Virus record (IMG/VR): IMGVR_UViG_3300023096_000009
Span: 1-43,201 of that record
Reading direction: 5' to 3' (one strand)
Length of the DNA stretch: 43,201 bases
Source: a virus
The notes under the pieces are model-generated. The model had not been told where the DNA came from. It made no database searches and worked only from the letters and a program-made list of their open reading frames with translations. The position numbers and the translations under genes were made by a program. Below, one piece after another: positions 28,750 through 36,921 of the stretch (positions are counted from its first letter, which is position 1; each line of letters opens with the position of its first letter).

Positions 28750-30621
28750 TCAGGGGTGCCTATCCCAATCGGATGGCGAATATGCACGGTCGGGAGGGTT
28801 CGAACCCATGCCGCCAGAACTGCTTCCGGGGCTGCGGGGCGGCTCGGGTCGATCAGGAACGGAATGGAGGCGGCAATTGAGGTAGGCACGCAGATTGCCG
28901 ACCTCGCCATGGGCCAGTTTCTTCTTGGCCTCCTTGCCGAACCGCGTCTCGAACACCGGCTTTTCGCCATTGGCCAGCGCCCACGATTCATAGGCCTGGT
29001 ACATCACCCGGGCCTTGACGTGCTCGCCTTCGGCAGGCTCCACGCAGGCCGCGATGAACGGCCCGACCTTGTCCATCTCATCGCGATATTCCTGTGTCGC
29101 CGCTTTCACCTCGGCCGGCGTCACCAGCCCGTCGCGCAGATAGGTGAGTGCGCCTTCGATCAGCCAGTTGAGAATGCCAGGGCCTTCCGCCACCAGCTCG
29201 CTGACCACTTCCTCGAAGTCGCGCTGTTCGTGTTCTTCCAGCGTGATCGGCCAGTGCACGACGGCGATACGGCGCCAGATGCCGTTATCGGTGCCGGTGA
29301 TCTTGGGATAGCCGTTGCCGCTCATATGGGCGATGAACACCGGCTGGAACTCGAAATAGCCCTTGAACAGGTTGCGCACCGGGATGGCCTCGCCGCCTGT
29401 CAGCTTCTTGACCACGGCTTCCTTCAGCGGCTCATCGGCCGGCAATTCCAGTACGCGGACGAACCGGACATTGTAGAGCCGGGCGAGTTCGGGGCTGGCC
29501 TGGCCGCCCTGCCGCTCACCGACGCCGGTAATGGCCTCGGTGGGCAGCGATGACGCCAGCGAGCCCAGCACCCGCACCATGGTTTCCAGAAACACCGACT
29601 TGCCGTTGGCGCCATTGCCGTAGTGAAAGAACACCTTCTGCACCGGCAGGCCGAGCAGCCCGAGGCCAGCGCCGACCTGCACGAAGTCACGCACCGCCTT
29701 GTTCGGCAGGAAGCGGTCCATGAAGGCGCGGAAACGCGGGCAGGTGGCATCCTTGTCATAGGCCACCGGCATCAGCTTGGTGATGAGGTCGTCGCGCGTG
29801 TGGCCGGGCGTGGCCACGCAATCCACCCTGAAACGACGGGCTTCCGGGTCCGGGCATTCGCGGTCGAGTTCCCGGCGGAACCGCAGCGTGTGAGTGCTGG
29901 TGGCCATCTTGTAGGGGTCGGCATCGAAGGCAGACGGCTTTTCGGTCAGATCGCACGCCGCCAACGTCTTCAGCGCGTTGATCCGCGACATGTTCTTCGA
30001 TGAAATGCCGAACTTGCGGCGCGTTACCTTGCGCTTGTCGAGCGCCGAGCGGGCATCCTTGCCGGCGTCAATGGCACGCTCCAGCAGCTTGGCGCGGACC
30101 TTCTCTTCATCGGTCCATTCGGCCTTACGGGCTTCCAGGGCGACATAGTCGCGCTGCGCCTGTTCGCCGTCTTCCATGTCGCGCCGCTCCTGCGGCGTGT
30201 GGGAAAGATAGTCGGCTTCGAGAGCGATCAGCCCGCCGACACGCTTGGCGAGGCGCACGGCCGCATCATTGCCGCCGGCCATATCCCAGACCTGCCCGCC
30301 CCAGGTGAAATAGTCGGTATTCACCACGCCTTCGGTTTCTAGCACCACCAGATCATCGCCGAAGTGGATGACATAGCGGCGCGCGTTGTCGGTGTCGGAG
30401 TGGTCGAGCGGCGCGCACTCCTCCACCCGGCCCATGTCGACAGCCGCCGGCGTGCGTCCGCCATCGCGGCCATCGGAAGGGCCGGCTTCATCCTCGAGGT
30501 CGAGATCGTCGAACGTCCCGTCATCATCGGGGGCACCGATAGGGGGCTGCGGGGCATCGACCGGGTCGACCCGGTCGGCAATGGCGCGCAGGGCCTCGAT
30601 ATTTGGGAGATCATCCATCAC
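28750..30621 (-). CDS. SF3 helicase / phage-plasmid primase C-terminal type (D5-like)
   Basis: A 623-residue protein. N-terminal part acidic and unstructured (DDLDLEDEAGPSDGRDG), then a D5-N-like domain, and an SF3 ATPase: Walker A GNGANGKS (about 328-335), then ELPADEP and a PVFIAHMSGNGYPKITGTDN block, ending GIWRRIAVVHW. The C-terminal about 120 residues are helical and may bind DNA. It starts with an ATGA overlap with the primase gene. Together they would open and prime the origin; no polymerase gene is present. Confidence 0.85.
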   Translation of the reverse strand: MMDDLPNIEALRAIADRVDPVDAPQPPIGAPDDDGTFDDLDLEDEAGPSDGRDGGRTPAAVDMGRVEECAPLDHSDTDNARRYVIHFGDDLVVLETEGVVNTDYFTWGGQVWDMAGGNDAAVRLAKRVGGLIALEADYLSHTPQERRDMEDGEQAQRDYVALEARKAEWTDEEKVRAKLLERAIDAGKDARSALDKRKVTRRKFGISSKNMSRINALKTLAACDLTEKPSAFDADPYKMATSTHTLRFRRELDRECPDPEARRFRVDCVATPGHTRDDLITKLMPVAYDKDATCPRFRAFMDRFLPNKAVRDFVQVGAGLGLLGLPVQKVFFHYGNGANGKSVFLETMVRVLGSLASSLPTEAITGVGERQGGQASPELARLYNVRFVRVLELPADEPLKEAVVKKLTGGEAIPVRNLFKGYFEFQPVFIAHMSGNGYPKITGTDNGIWRRIAVVHWPITLEEHEQRDFEEVVSELVAEGPGILNWLIEGALTYLRDGLVTPAEVKAATQEYRDEMDKVGPFIAACVEPAEGEHVKARVMYQAYESWALANGEKPVFETRFGKEAKKKLAHGEVGNLRAYLNCRLHSVPDRPEPPRSPGSSSGGMGSNPPDRAYSPSDWDRHP

Positions 30622-31784
30622 GCCACCAGCATCGAATTGAAGTCCTTGCCGCTATCCGGCCAGGAGATGGAAATGCGCCGGCCGTCCCGCGCATGGCGGG
30701 CGCGAGCCCGTTCCATCGCGAGATTGGTGGCGAACGGGTCGCTGTCGCCGTCGCCGAGCAGGCGGAGATCGACAACGGAATCGGGGATGGTGACCGCATC
30801 GCTGGCGAAGTCAGGTTCGGCGCCAGGCACCCGCATGGTGCGGCCGGAGCGGTCCTTCGCGGTCGGGTGCGGCACGCGGTTGTCTTTCGCCGCGGCGCCG
30901 CAGAGGTTGCCGAGATCCGCAGATGCCCAGAAGGCCGTGCCGTCCAGCGAGCGCCCCAACGCCAGCATTGCGATATAGGCGGAAAGGACGGTCTCGATCC
31001 CCTCGCCGATGAAAAGACGATGCGGCTTAGCGCAGCGCACGAGCTCGATATGCCCGCCATTCTTGGTGCCGCGCACCTTCTTGGAAGGTTGCACCTCACC
31101 CGTTTCCGGGTCAGCGACCACCAGCTTGCCCTTGGGCTGGAGGAGGTCCACCCAAGTGATGTGCAGGCCGGAAAACCGCCCATCGGCGCCGATAATCGCC
31201 GCCAGCATCGCCGGGCCGGTATGTATGCGCTGCCAGGGCGCGCGCCCGCCACCGGCCCGGCTGCGCTGGATGAAATAGGGCATGTGCGCGTGCGCTCGCA
31301 GCCGCGCGCCGGGCGGGGCGACAAGCCCGCGCAGCCCGAGATAGGCCTCGATCGGCGTGCCCGCGACAGGCCCCGCCGCGCGCCAATAGGTGTGCAGCCG
31401 CTCGCGTTCCTGCTCGCGAAAATACGCGCTCGCGGATTCGGCCTTCGCCCGCTTTTGAGCGGCTGTAGCCTCGCGCCGTGCCGCCTCAGCAGGGTCGATT
31501 GCCTGCGCACCGCCGAGCCAGGCGACGGCACCTCGGAAGTCCATGCTTTCGCGCAGCATAACCAGCTTGATGACGTCGCCGCCATCTTGGCAGGTGGCGC
31601 ACACCCAGCGATCCGGCCAGCACTCGAATGAGGTGCTGTCGCGGGCGTTTGGGTCGGGTGAGTGCAGAGGGCAGGGGCCAACTAAGCCCCCGGCCTTGCC
31701 CGGGCGCAGGCTAACCCAGCGCCCGGCGAGGTCGGTCACCGGGTTGCGGTCGCGCAGGTCCTGCTTCGCGGCTTCGCTGATCAT
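30618..31784 (-). CDS. CHC2-type/Toprim DNA primase
   Basis: A 388-residue primase with start at 31784 (MISEAAKQDLRDRNPVTDLA). Zinc finger CHC2-like: GPCPLHSP (C, H) and WVCATCQDGG (Cys pair), at about residues 36-68. Then helical linker, and Toprim part with LFIGEGIETVLSAY and FWASADLGN at about 255-290. It makes RNA primers for phage DNA replication. The stop overlaps the helicase start. The upstream longer frame to 31859 has no family character. Confidence 0.88.
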   Translation of the reverse strand: MISEAAKQDLRDRNPVTDLAGRWVSLRPGKAGGLVGPCPLHSPDPNARDSTSFECWPDRWVCATCQDGGDVIKLVMLRESMDFRGAVAWLGGAQAIDPAEAARREATAAQKRAKAESASAYFREQERERLHTYWRAAGPVAGTPIEAYLGLRGLVAPPGARLRAHAHMPYFIQRSRAGGGRAPWQRIHTGPAMLAAIIGADGRFSGLHITWVDLLQPKGKLVVADPETGEVQPSKKVRGTKNGGHIELVRCAKPHRLFIGEGIETVLSAYIAMLALGRSLDGTAFWASADLGNLCGAAAKDNRVPHPTAKDRSGRTMRVPGAEPDFASDAVTIPDSVVDLRLLGDGDSDPFATNLAMERARARHARDGRRISISWPDSGKDFNSMLVA

Positions 31785-31810
31785 GGGCGCCCCGCAACGA
31801 ATCGGCCGGC

Positions 31811-32080
31811 ATGGCGTTGAGTCGCGCCATGGCTGACCACTGGGACGAACCGCTCGCATCGGAGATCAAGCTGAAGGGTCGCCTTGCCGGGGTGACGCTG
31901 ACGACGTTGCGCGATGCCGGCCGCTTCGTGTCGGAGCACTTCCGGACGGTGACCCACCACGCCGCGCTGGATGCGGCGATCGCGGATCTGATGCAGGCCG
32001 CCGAAACCGGCGACGCCGGCGACATCGTTGAGGCCACCAACCAACTCTGGCGCGTTCTGAAATTCAACGAGCTCGTCTAG
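31811..32080 (+). CDS. Small plus-strand helical protein, unknown
   Basis: An 89-residue protein (83 if begun at 31829, MADHWDEPL). Helical, with TTLRDAGRFVSEHFRTVTHH and a C-terminal ATNQLWRVLKFNELV. It is divergent from the primase operon, sharing the about 25-bp gap. Function not recognised; it may regulate or accompany replication genes. Confidence 0.55.
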   Translation: MALSRAMADHWDEPLASEIKLKGRLAGVTLTTLRDAGRFVSEHFRTVTHHAALDAAIADLMQAAETGDAGDIVEATNQLWRVLKFNELV

Positions 32081-32161
32081 CCCAGATGCAATTGCCGAAA
32101 AGCGTGAAGTCTTTCCGTCGATGCTATCGACAGCCGCAATCTGAAAGGGCAGCTTCGAAGC

Positions 32162-32824
32162 ATGATGGACACAGCGCAGCAGTTCTGGGCCTTTCTCGGT
32201 GAGTACGCCCGCGCTGCGGGCGATATTCTCGCGGACAATTCGTTTGCCACCGAATGGAAGACGGGGGGGCTGTACGGCCTCATGCGGGACATGGGCGGTA
32301 TGGCGGGAGCCTCTATGGCCCTTCTGGCGGGCTGGTTTACCTACCGCGCGGCCATGATACCTGTGAAACAAGCCGCACAAGAGAGGAGCGCGAATGTGCG
32401 CGATTCCTTGATGGTTCTGCACCATTACGCTGGCAATCTTGAGCGCGTCGCCGTTCGACTTGCGAATTTTTTCGAGAAAAGCCGAAGTGGTCTCGCGGAG
32501 CCCCTGCCGGTAGAGAGCGTAAATCTTGAAATAAGAAGGGCGCTCCAAGAAATTGATTCCCCGCCGGGGACTAAGGAGGTCGAGATCGCGCTCGCTCGCC
32601 TTACGATTCAACTCCGGTATATTGGAAGAAGTTGTACGCAGTCTGAAACAGTGCTTCGGACTGAACTTGCTAAAATTTATGAGGCGATAGAAGGGCTGGA
32701 CTTCGTGCAGTGGTATGACAGTCAATCGCTTTTGATCGCAGCAACCAGCGCAACGTTCTCTGCACAACAATGTCAGGGAATGGCTTGGATAGCCCAAGGG
32801 CAGGCGTCTAAGCCCCCCAACTAG
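32162..32824 (+). CDS. Membrane-anchored protein with helical cytoplasmic domain, unknown
   Basis: A 220-residue protein. Residues about 41-65 (LMRDMGGMAGASMALLAGWFTYRAAM) include one hydrophobic segment; the rest is helical (MVLHHYAGNLERVAVRLANF; YIGRSCTQSETVLRTELAK). No domain. The 3' half is visibly more AT-rich than neighbours, hinting at transfer. Lone plus-strand position near the immunity region, membrane location and odd composition fit a moron such as a superinfection-exclusion protein, but this is inference. Confidence 0.55.
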   Translation: MMDTAQQFWAFLGEYARAAGDILADNSFATEWKTGGLYGLMRDMGGMAGASMALLAGWFTYRAAMIPVKQAAQERSANVRDSLMVLHHYAGNLERVAVRLANFFEKSRSGLAEPLPVESVNLEIRRALQEIDSPPGTKEVEIALARLTIQLRYIGRSCTQSETVLRTELAKIYEAIEGLDFVQWYDSQSLLIAATSATFSAQQCQGMAWIAQGQASKPPN

Positions 32825-32856
32825 ACCACCAGCAAAGCTGTCAATAACGAGCTCAT

Positions 32857-33447
32857 TCACTGCCCGCACTCCGCCCAATCAAACCAATGGATTTCGGGCG
32901 CGCCGATGTGCCGGGCGTCCCAGACGAACCAAGCGAACGCGATCGCGCTGCCGGTCTTTTCGCCTTCCCAGCCATGGCGATGCATCATCGGCATGCGGCG
33001 GCTGGAAACGTGCACCCGCGCCAGCGGCCCGGCCTCGAACCACGGCTTGCGGGCAATCCCTTCAAGGAAGGACACCCGCAGCAGCATCGCGACGTAGGGC
33101 GCGATCAGCAGGGACTTTTCGATGAACTCGACCGCATTCTTGAACGGCGGGTTGCTGATGACGCCGCCAATACCCTGCGGCACCGGAAAGGGCATAAGGA
33201 AGTCGACGCCCGCCTCACTGTCGGGGCACCCGCGCGCGACGAGGTCGGAGGCATGCACGTCGAACCCGGCGGCTCGCATGGGCATTACGATGGCGCCGTC
33301 ACCGCAGGCCGGCTCCCATATCCTGCGCGGCAGGAAAGCCGCCTCGATCGCGAGCAGCGCGCGCACCGCTTCCGGCGGGCTGGCATAGAAGTCATCGCCG
33401 CGCTCTTTCAGCGCGTGCATGGTTTCCTTGGAGGCAAGCCGCGTCAT
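32857..33447 (-). CDS. SAM-dependent DNA methyltransferase-like protein (adenine-N6 type)
   Basis: A 196-residue protein starting MTRLASKETMHALKERGDDF. Motif I WEPACGDGAIVMPM (about residues 40-53), an NPPF catalytic motif (SNPPFKNAVEFIE, about 90-95) and C-terminal YVAMLLRVSFLEGIARKPWF: an N6-adenine-type methyltransferase fold without a clear target-recognition domain. The start at 33447 overlaps the stop of the upstream gene. Could modify phage DNA for protection or change host methylation; linked with a GcrA homologue two genes upstream. Confidence 0.8.
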   Translation of the reverse strand: MTRLASKETMHALKERGDDFYASPPEAVRALLAIEAAFLPRRIWEPACGDGAIVMPMRAAGFDVHASDLVARGCPDSEAGVDFLMPFPVPQGIGGVISNPPFKNAVEFIEKSLLIAPYVAMLLRVSFLEGIARKPWFEAGPLARVHVSSRRMPMMHRHGWEGEKTGSAIAFAWFVWDARHIGAPEIHWFDWAECGQ

Positions 33448-33686
33448 CGTCCCGCCTCCGCATCGAACGCCGCGCGCATCCGCGCCCACTCCTTGGGCGA
33501 CCAGATCCCGGCGCCATCTTTCAGCGCCAGGCGCACCAGTTCGCGGCGCATGCCCAGCCGCTGTGCGACATGCCATTCAGGCAAGCCGAGGTTGAGCCGC
33601 ATAAAGCGGGCGCAGCGCACCAGGCGCCGATAGCGCGACCGCAGGCGGACAATCTTGAAGGGCGGGCAGGGCGAGCGGGCGAGCAT
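33444..33686 (-). CDS. Small HTH-like regulatory protein
   Basis: An 80-residue basic protein, MLARSPCPPFKIVRLRSRYR, with a likely helix-turn-helix part (LGLPEWHVAQRLGMRRELVR) and an acidic helix near its end. The start at 33686 comes two bases after the stop of the GcrA-like gene; a longer frame to 33707 overlaps it. It may regulate the early minus-strand genes. Family not named. Confidence 0.55.
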   Translation of the reverse strand: MLARSPCPPFKIVRLRSRYRRLVRCARFMRLNLGLPEWHVAQRLGMRRELVRLALKDGAGIWSPKEWARMRAAFDAEAGR

Positions 33687-33688
33687 GC

Positions 33689-34291
33689 TCAAGCCATCTC
33701 CGCGCACAGGTCGGGCGTCTCATCGGCCTGCCGCGCCGCACGCACGCCGTCATGCATCGAATATTTGCGGGCGTTCCGCTCGAACCCGATGCGCGGCAGC
33801 GGCTGGTAGACGATGCCATGGCACGCCGGGCAATAGGAACCACCGGGAATGGCCGGCGCGCCGCACACCCGGCGCGCATCGATCGACATCGGCCCGTCAC
33901 CCCACAGCGGATAAGCGCACTGCGCCCGCGTCGCGGTGCGGTAGGGAACGCCGGGCCGGTCAAACGGCAAAGGGGCCGGTGGCGTCTCGGGTTTCACCAC
34001 CACCACGGACGGCTTGGCAGGGGCCGGCGCAACGCCGGAACCGAACCGCCCATTGAAGCGCAGAGCCTGCCGTGCCGGCTTCGCCCGGGTCGCATGGGGC
34101 TTCACCACCTTGGGGGTAGACAGGCCCGCCCGGCCCGGGCCGAACCCCTGCCGGAACGCCCGGCCGATGTGAGCATGGCGCGAGCGCGCGGGAAAACCTT
34201 CGAGCGCCAGCTGCGCCGCGCATTGGTCATAGGTCAGGCCATCATCGAGCAGGGCTTTGAGACGGGCGTCCTCATTGGTGCGATCGCTCAT
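33689..34291 (-). CDS. gcrA: GcrA-family cell cycle regulator homologue
   Basis: A 200-residue protein with the GcrA layout. Residues 1-50: HTH start MSDRTNEDARLKALLDDGLT, then YDQCAAQLALEGFP; end: QCAYPLWGDGP, then RRVCGAPAIPGGSYCPACH, the Cys-rich motif of GcrA. In Alphaproteobacteria GcrA works with sigma-70 at promoters methylated by CcrM (GANTC). The middle is a proline/alanine-rich linker. Start at 34291 by family length. A phage copy next to a methyltransferase-like gene suggests steering of host transcription or cell cycle. Confidence 0.85.
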   Translation of the reverse strand: MSDRTNEDARLKALLDDGLTYDQCAAQLALEGFPARSRHAHIGRAFRQGFGPGRAGLSTPKVVKPHATRAKPARQALRFNGRFGSGVAPAPAKPSVVVVKPETPPAPLPFDRPGVPYRTATRAQCAYPLWGDGPMSIDARRVCGAPAIPGGSYCPACHGIVYQPLPRIGFERNARKYSMHDGVRAARQADETPDLCAEMA

Positions 34292-34770
34292 TCCGCACCT
34301 CCGGCCAGCATGGCGCCGGCACGGCACGAGGCGCGCAGCGATTGCACCTGGGCGTCGAGGTCGGCAAGGTCGCGCTCGCAGTCCATCCACTCGCGCGGCG
34401 TCATCTTGCCGTCCGCGAGGCACTGGGCGAGGCGGCTGATCGCATCGCCGCTCTCGCGCGCAAGGCCGGCCAGATGCTGCGCCGGCTCGGCCTGCATGAT
34501 CGGCGCCGTCAAAGGCACCACGTCATAGCCAAGCCGGGACGCAAGGGCGCGAAGGATGATCGGCTCACCGGCAAGGCTGTCGAGGTCGAGCGCCACATCG
34601 ATCGGCGCGAACTGGTCGGAGTTGAGGTCACCGAAGCGGGAAAGCTGCGCCGAGCCAAGCCGGGTAGAGCCCGCGAGTTCGCGCAGGCCGCCGCCAGCCT
34701 GCTGGCAGGCGCGCCGAAAGGCGTTCTTCAGCGCGGCATAGTCGGGAATGGTGAAGATGCGCCCGCTCAT
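34288..34770 (-). CDS. CII-like phage regulatory protein
   Basis: A 160-residue protein whose first about 90 residues resemble the phage regulatory CII family: LKNAFRRACQQAGGGLRELA, LGSAQLSRFGDLNSD, PIDVALDLDSLAGEPIILRA and LASRLGYDVVPL. The C-terminal part is helical and acidic, with CERDLADLDAQVQ. It overlaps the preceding stop and is followed by the GcrA gene (ATGA overlap). Likely a transcription regulator for lysogeny. Confidence 0.65.
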   Translation of the reverse strand: MSGRIFTIPDYAALKNAFRRACQQAGGGLRELAGSTRLGSAQLSRFGDLNSDQFAPIDVALDLDSLAGEPIILRALASRLGYDVVPLTAPIMQAEPAQHLAGLARESGDAISRLAQCLADGKMTPREWMDCERDLADLDAQVQSLRASCRAGAMLAGGAE

Positions 34771-35054
34771 GCAACACCGCCTTCGACGGTTTCATGGTGC
34801 GCCGCAGGTTCGCCACATACGGTCATGTGGTCGGGGCGGGGCACATCGGCGGGCCACTCCGCCCCGTCCGGCCAGTTGTCCGAAAGCCACGCCATGGCCC
34901 GCTCGAACGTGCTGGTAGTGAGGTCACCCCCAGCCGCTAGCAGCGCCAGCCGTTTGCCGTCGTTGAATACAAGCGTTGAGACACGAGACGCGGATAGGCC
35001 GCGAGCGTGGCAGAAGGCTTCGGATACGCGGAGCATCTGGGAAATGAGCGTCAT
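34767..35054 (-). CDS. Cro-position protein, divergent from the repressor
   Basis: A 95-residue protein, MTLISQMLRVSEAFCHARGL, with an HTH-like sequence (GLSASRVSTLVFNDGKRLAL) and a helix TTSTFERAMAWLSDNWPDG. It is the first gene of the left early operon and is divergent from the repressor, where lambda has cro. Its promoter contains one operator in the spacer (35067-35086). Cro-like function is inferred from position and operator; the family is not named. Confidence 0.65.
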   Translation of the reverse strand: MTLISQMLRVSEAFCHARGLSASRVSTLVFNDGKRLALLAAGGDLTTSTFERAMAWLSDNWPDGAEWPADVPRPDHMTVCGEPAAHHETVEGGVA

Positions 35055-35063
35055 GATGACAAC

Positions 35064-35154
35064 AGCATGCGGTTATCTAACCGCATCGTCAAGCCCAGAT
35101 CGCGGTCACGAAACCGCTAAAAGCTACACTTGTTCGCGGTTAGAATACCGCGCG
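35064..35154. promoter_or_regulatory. Immunity operator-promoter region between cro-like gene and repressor
   Basis: Three inverted repeats with half-site GCGGTTA: ATGCGGTTA-TC-TAACCGCAT at 35067-35086 (perfect), GCGGTCA-CG-AAACCGC at 35102-35117 and GCGGTTA-GA-ATACCGC at 35136-35151. A minus-strand promoter has -35 TTGACG (35087-35092), 17-bp spacer filled by the first operator, and -10-like CATGCT (35064-35069). On the plus strand TAGAAT (35141-35146) may be the -10 for the repressor. The operators lie over both promoters, so the repressor can control itself and the cro-like gene. Confidence 0.85.
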
Positions 35155-35919
35155 ATGAGCCATGGTGAAGAGATTCTTGAGCGGATCAATCAGCGGCTGA
35201 CAGCTCTGGGGCTGGCAGAGTCCGCTGCTGCGTTGCGCGCTGGCATGTCGCGCGACGGCATTCGGTCAATGCGGCGCGGTATTCTTTCCGGCAAGCACCA
35301 GGGCGTTCTGTCCAGCACCTTGGAGAAGCTGGCGCCAGTTCTAGAAACCACATCGCAATGGCTTCTGACGGGCGAGGGCAACGATATTGCCAAGAGCGCT
35401 CATCCCGAGGAGGATGAAGTCGCAGGGCCTCCGATGATCGATATCGCTGGCCTTCCGTCGAATGTTGAGTTCGCTGATGTCGACTTGCTGCCAAGAGCCG
35501 CCTTCGTTCGCGACGTACCGGTCTATGGAACCGCGATGGGCTCAATCGTGAAACGGGTCGAGGGGTTTCAGATGGAGCCAGAGATCGTCGACCACGTCCG
35601 GCGACCTCCCGCTCTCAACGGGGTGAAAGGTGCGTATTCCCTTATCGTAACCGGCCAGTCCATGTTTCCCCTGCACAAGGATCGCGACTTGTGCTTCGTC
35701 AATCCCCATCAGCGGCCAATGATTGACGATAGCGTTATCGTTTTCACCAAGCATCACGAAAACGATCCCGGGCAAGCGTATATCAAGATACTGAAGAAAA
35801 GAACCCTCAGTTCGGTTGTCGTAGAGCAGTTAAACCCGCCAGCAATTTTGGAAATACCGTTAAAGTACGTCGTAAGCGTGCATCGCGTGCTTACGATGAG
35901 CGATCTATTCAGTATATGA
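35155..35919 (+). CDS. CI-like repressor, S24 peptidase type
   Basis: A 254-residue protein. N-terminal DNA-binding HTH domain (about 5-50): ILERINQRLTALGLAESAAA, DGIRSMRRGILSGK. C-terminal S24 domain with catalytic Ser169 in VTGQSMFP and Lys211 in AYIKILKK; an Ala90-Gly91 (or Ala98-Gly99) bond offers a RecA-triggered self-cleavage site. Start at 35155, immediately after the third operator; no Shine-Dalgarno, so the transcript may be leaderless as lambda cI from PRM. The longer frame reaching 34342 is a shadow. It is controlled by operators on both sides. Confidence 0.9.
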   Translation: MSHGEEILERINQRLTALGLAESAAALRAGMSRDGIRSMRRGILSGKHQGVLSSTLEKLAPVLETTSQWLLTGEGNDIAKSAHPEEDEVAGPPMIDIAGLPSNVEFADVDLLPRAAFVRDVPVYGTAMGSIVKRVEGFQMEPEIVDHVRRPPALNGVKGAYSLIVTGQSMFPLHKDRDLCFVNPHQRPMIDDSVIVFTKHHENDPGQAYIKILKKRTLSSVVVEQLNPPAILEIPLKYVVSVHRVLTMSDLFSI

Positions 35920-36106
35920 GCATTCATAGCGCCCCGACCATGATGCAGAATTGGCTGCGCGCTGAAGTCCTCGCCCGAGATGAGCGGGTGAGGGGGCGGG
36001 CGAGGCCCGTTAAGACCAAAGCGGTTTTGTAACCGCATTAGAGCTTGACGCGGTTTTGTAACCGCATTAGCGTTTGTCCCAATCACCGCGATTGGGAGCA
36101 GCCGCT
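35920..36106. promoter_or_regulatory. Right early promoter with two operator copies
   Basis: GCGGTTTTGTAACCGCATTA occurs twice, at 36021-36040 and 36050-36069 (29-bp period), each carrying the same operator dyad as the repressor region. A promoter has -35 TTGACG at 36045-36050, 17-bp spacer (36051-36067) covered by the second operator, and a weak -10 TAGCGT (36068-36073). It reads into the plus-strand early operon starting at 36107, with an SD GGGAG at 36094-36098. The rest of the gap holds no gene. Confidence 0.8.
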
Positions 36107-36619
36107 ATGCAGCCCGCACACTACGAACAGGCGCTCGTCGCCTTCTTTCTCCGCCACAACCTCATCGCACCGGTCACCGATGCCGACGCGCTGATCACGC
36201 GCCACGGCCTGGTGCTCGCCATGGCGGTTGCGCTGCGCGATGGCGGCTTCCGCGTCTCCACCGGGCCGATCACCGCCACCATCGACGGCGTGAGCTTCAC
36301 CCGCGATGAAGTCGCCCTTGCCGGGGCCGAGGCGCACAAGCTCGCGCACCTGATCGAGGACATCCTCGACGGCCGCGCCGCCGATCCCGACGGCACCATG
36401 GTCGACCGCATGGCCTTCATCATGCGCCGCATGGCCCGCGCCTCGGTCGACATCACCCCCGATGCCCTGGTGCGCGAGGGCATCCCCGAAGCCATCGTCA
36501 TCGAATACGCCATCGAGGCCGCCCAGCTGGCCGAGGCCATGAAGGTCGGAGTGGCGCACTGGTGGAAAGCCAGCCGCGCCCGCGAGGCTCTCGCTGCCGA
36601 CATTCGCGAGGCCGCATGA
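36107..36619 (+). CDS. First gene of the right early operon, unknown
   Basis: A 170-residue protein, MQPAHYEQALVAFFLRHNLI, mostly helical, with a small beta part (FRVSTGPITATIDGVSFTRD) and a hydrophobic-helical C-terminal part (AIEAAQLAEAMKVGVAHWWK). Start at 36107 because of SD GGGAG 9 bases upstream; an in-frame ATG at 36074 lies over the -10. As the first gene under the operators it is expected to be the most tightly repressed. No domain recognised. Confidence 0.65.
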   Translation: MQPAHYEQALVAFFLRHNLIAPVTDADALITRHGLVLAMAVALRDGGFRVSTGPITATIDGVSFTRDEVALAGAEAHKLAHLIEDILDGRAADPDGTMVDRMAFIMRRMARASVDITPDALVREGIPEAIVIEYAIEAAQLAEAMKVGVAHWWKASRAREALAADIREAA

Positions 36620-36921
36620 TGGGCATCGATCGCGAGTTGCACGCGCAGTGCGCCGAAAGGCACGCCTCGGACATCGTGAAAGCGATGTGGTCGGTGGCCT
36701 ACGACACCGACGCCGATAACTCGGCAAACCTCTTTGTAGCCATTTTGGCTTGCGCGCTCGGTACCGGCCTCGGCCTTCTCGAAACGATGGACGACGTCCC
36801 GGCGAACTTCGCCGAGACCGCCCTCGGCCAGCTTGAGCCGTACATTCTGGCCCTGGCAGAAGAGACCTCTGGACGCGCGCCAGCCAATCCCTTTCCGTTC
36901 GAGACCCGGGGCACGGCATGA
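36616..36921 (+). CDS. Early operon helical protein, unknown
   Basis: A 101-residue protein starting MMGIDRELHAQCAERHASDI by ATGA overlap with the previous stop. Helical, with a hydrophobic middle (LFVAILACALGTGLGLLETM) that could be a membrane or buried helix and a second helix ENFAETALGQLEP-like region. No family recognised. Confidence 0.6.
   Translation: MMGIDRELHAQCAERHASDIVKAMWSVAYDTDADNSANLFVAILACALGTGLGLLETMDDVPANFAETALGQLEPYILALAEETSGRAPANPFPFETRGTA

Noticed and set aside
28796-28812. tRNA T-arm-like GGGTTCGAACCC
   Set aside because: It is a short palindrome within the 3' end of the helicase coding frame, with no acceptor or anticodon arm around it.
34342-35154. Upstream extension of the repressor frame
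   Set aside because: It crosses the operators and lies antisense to the cro-like and CII-like genes; the true protein begins at 35155.
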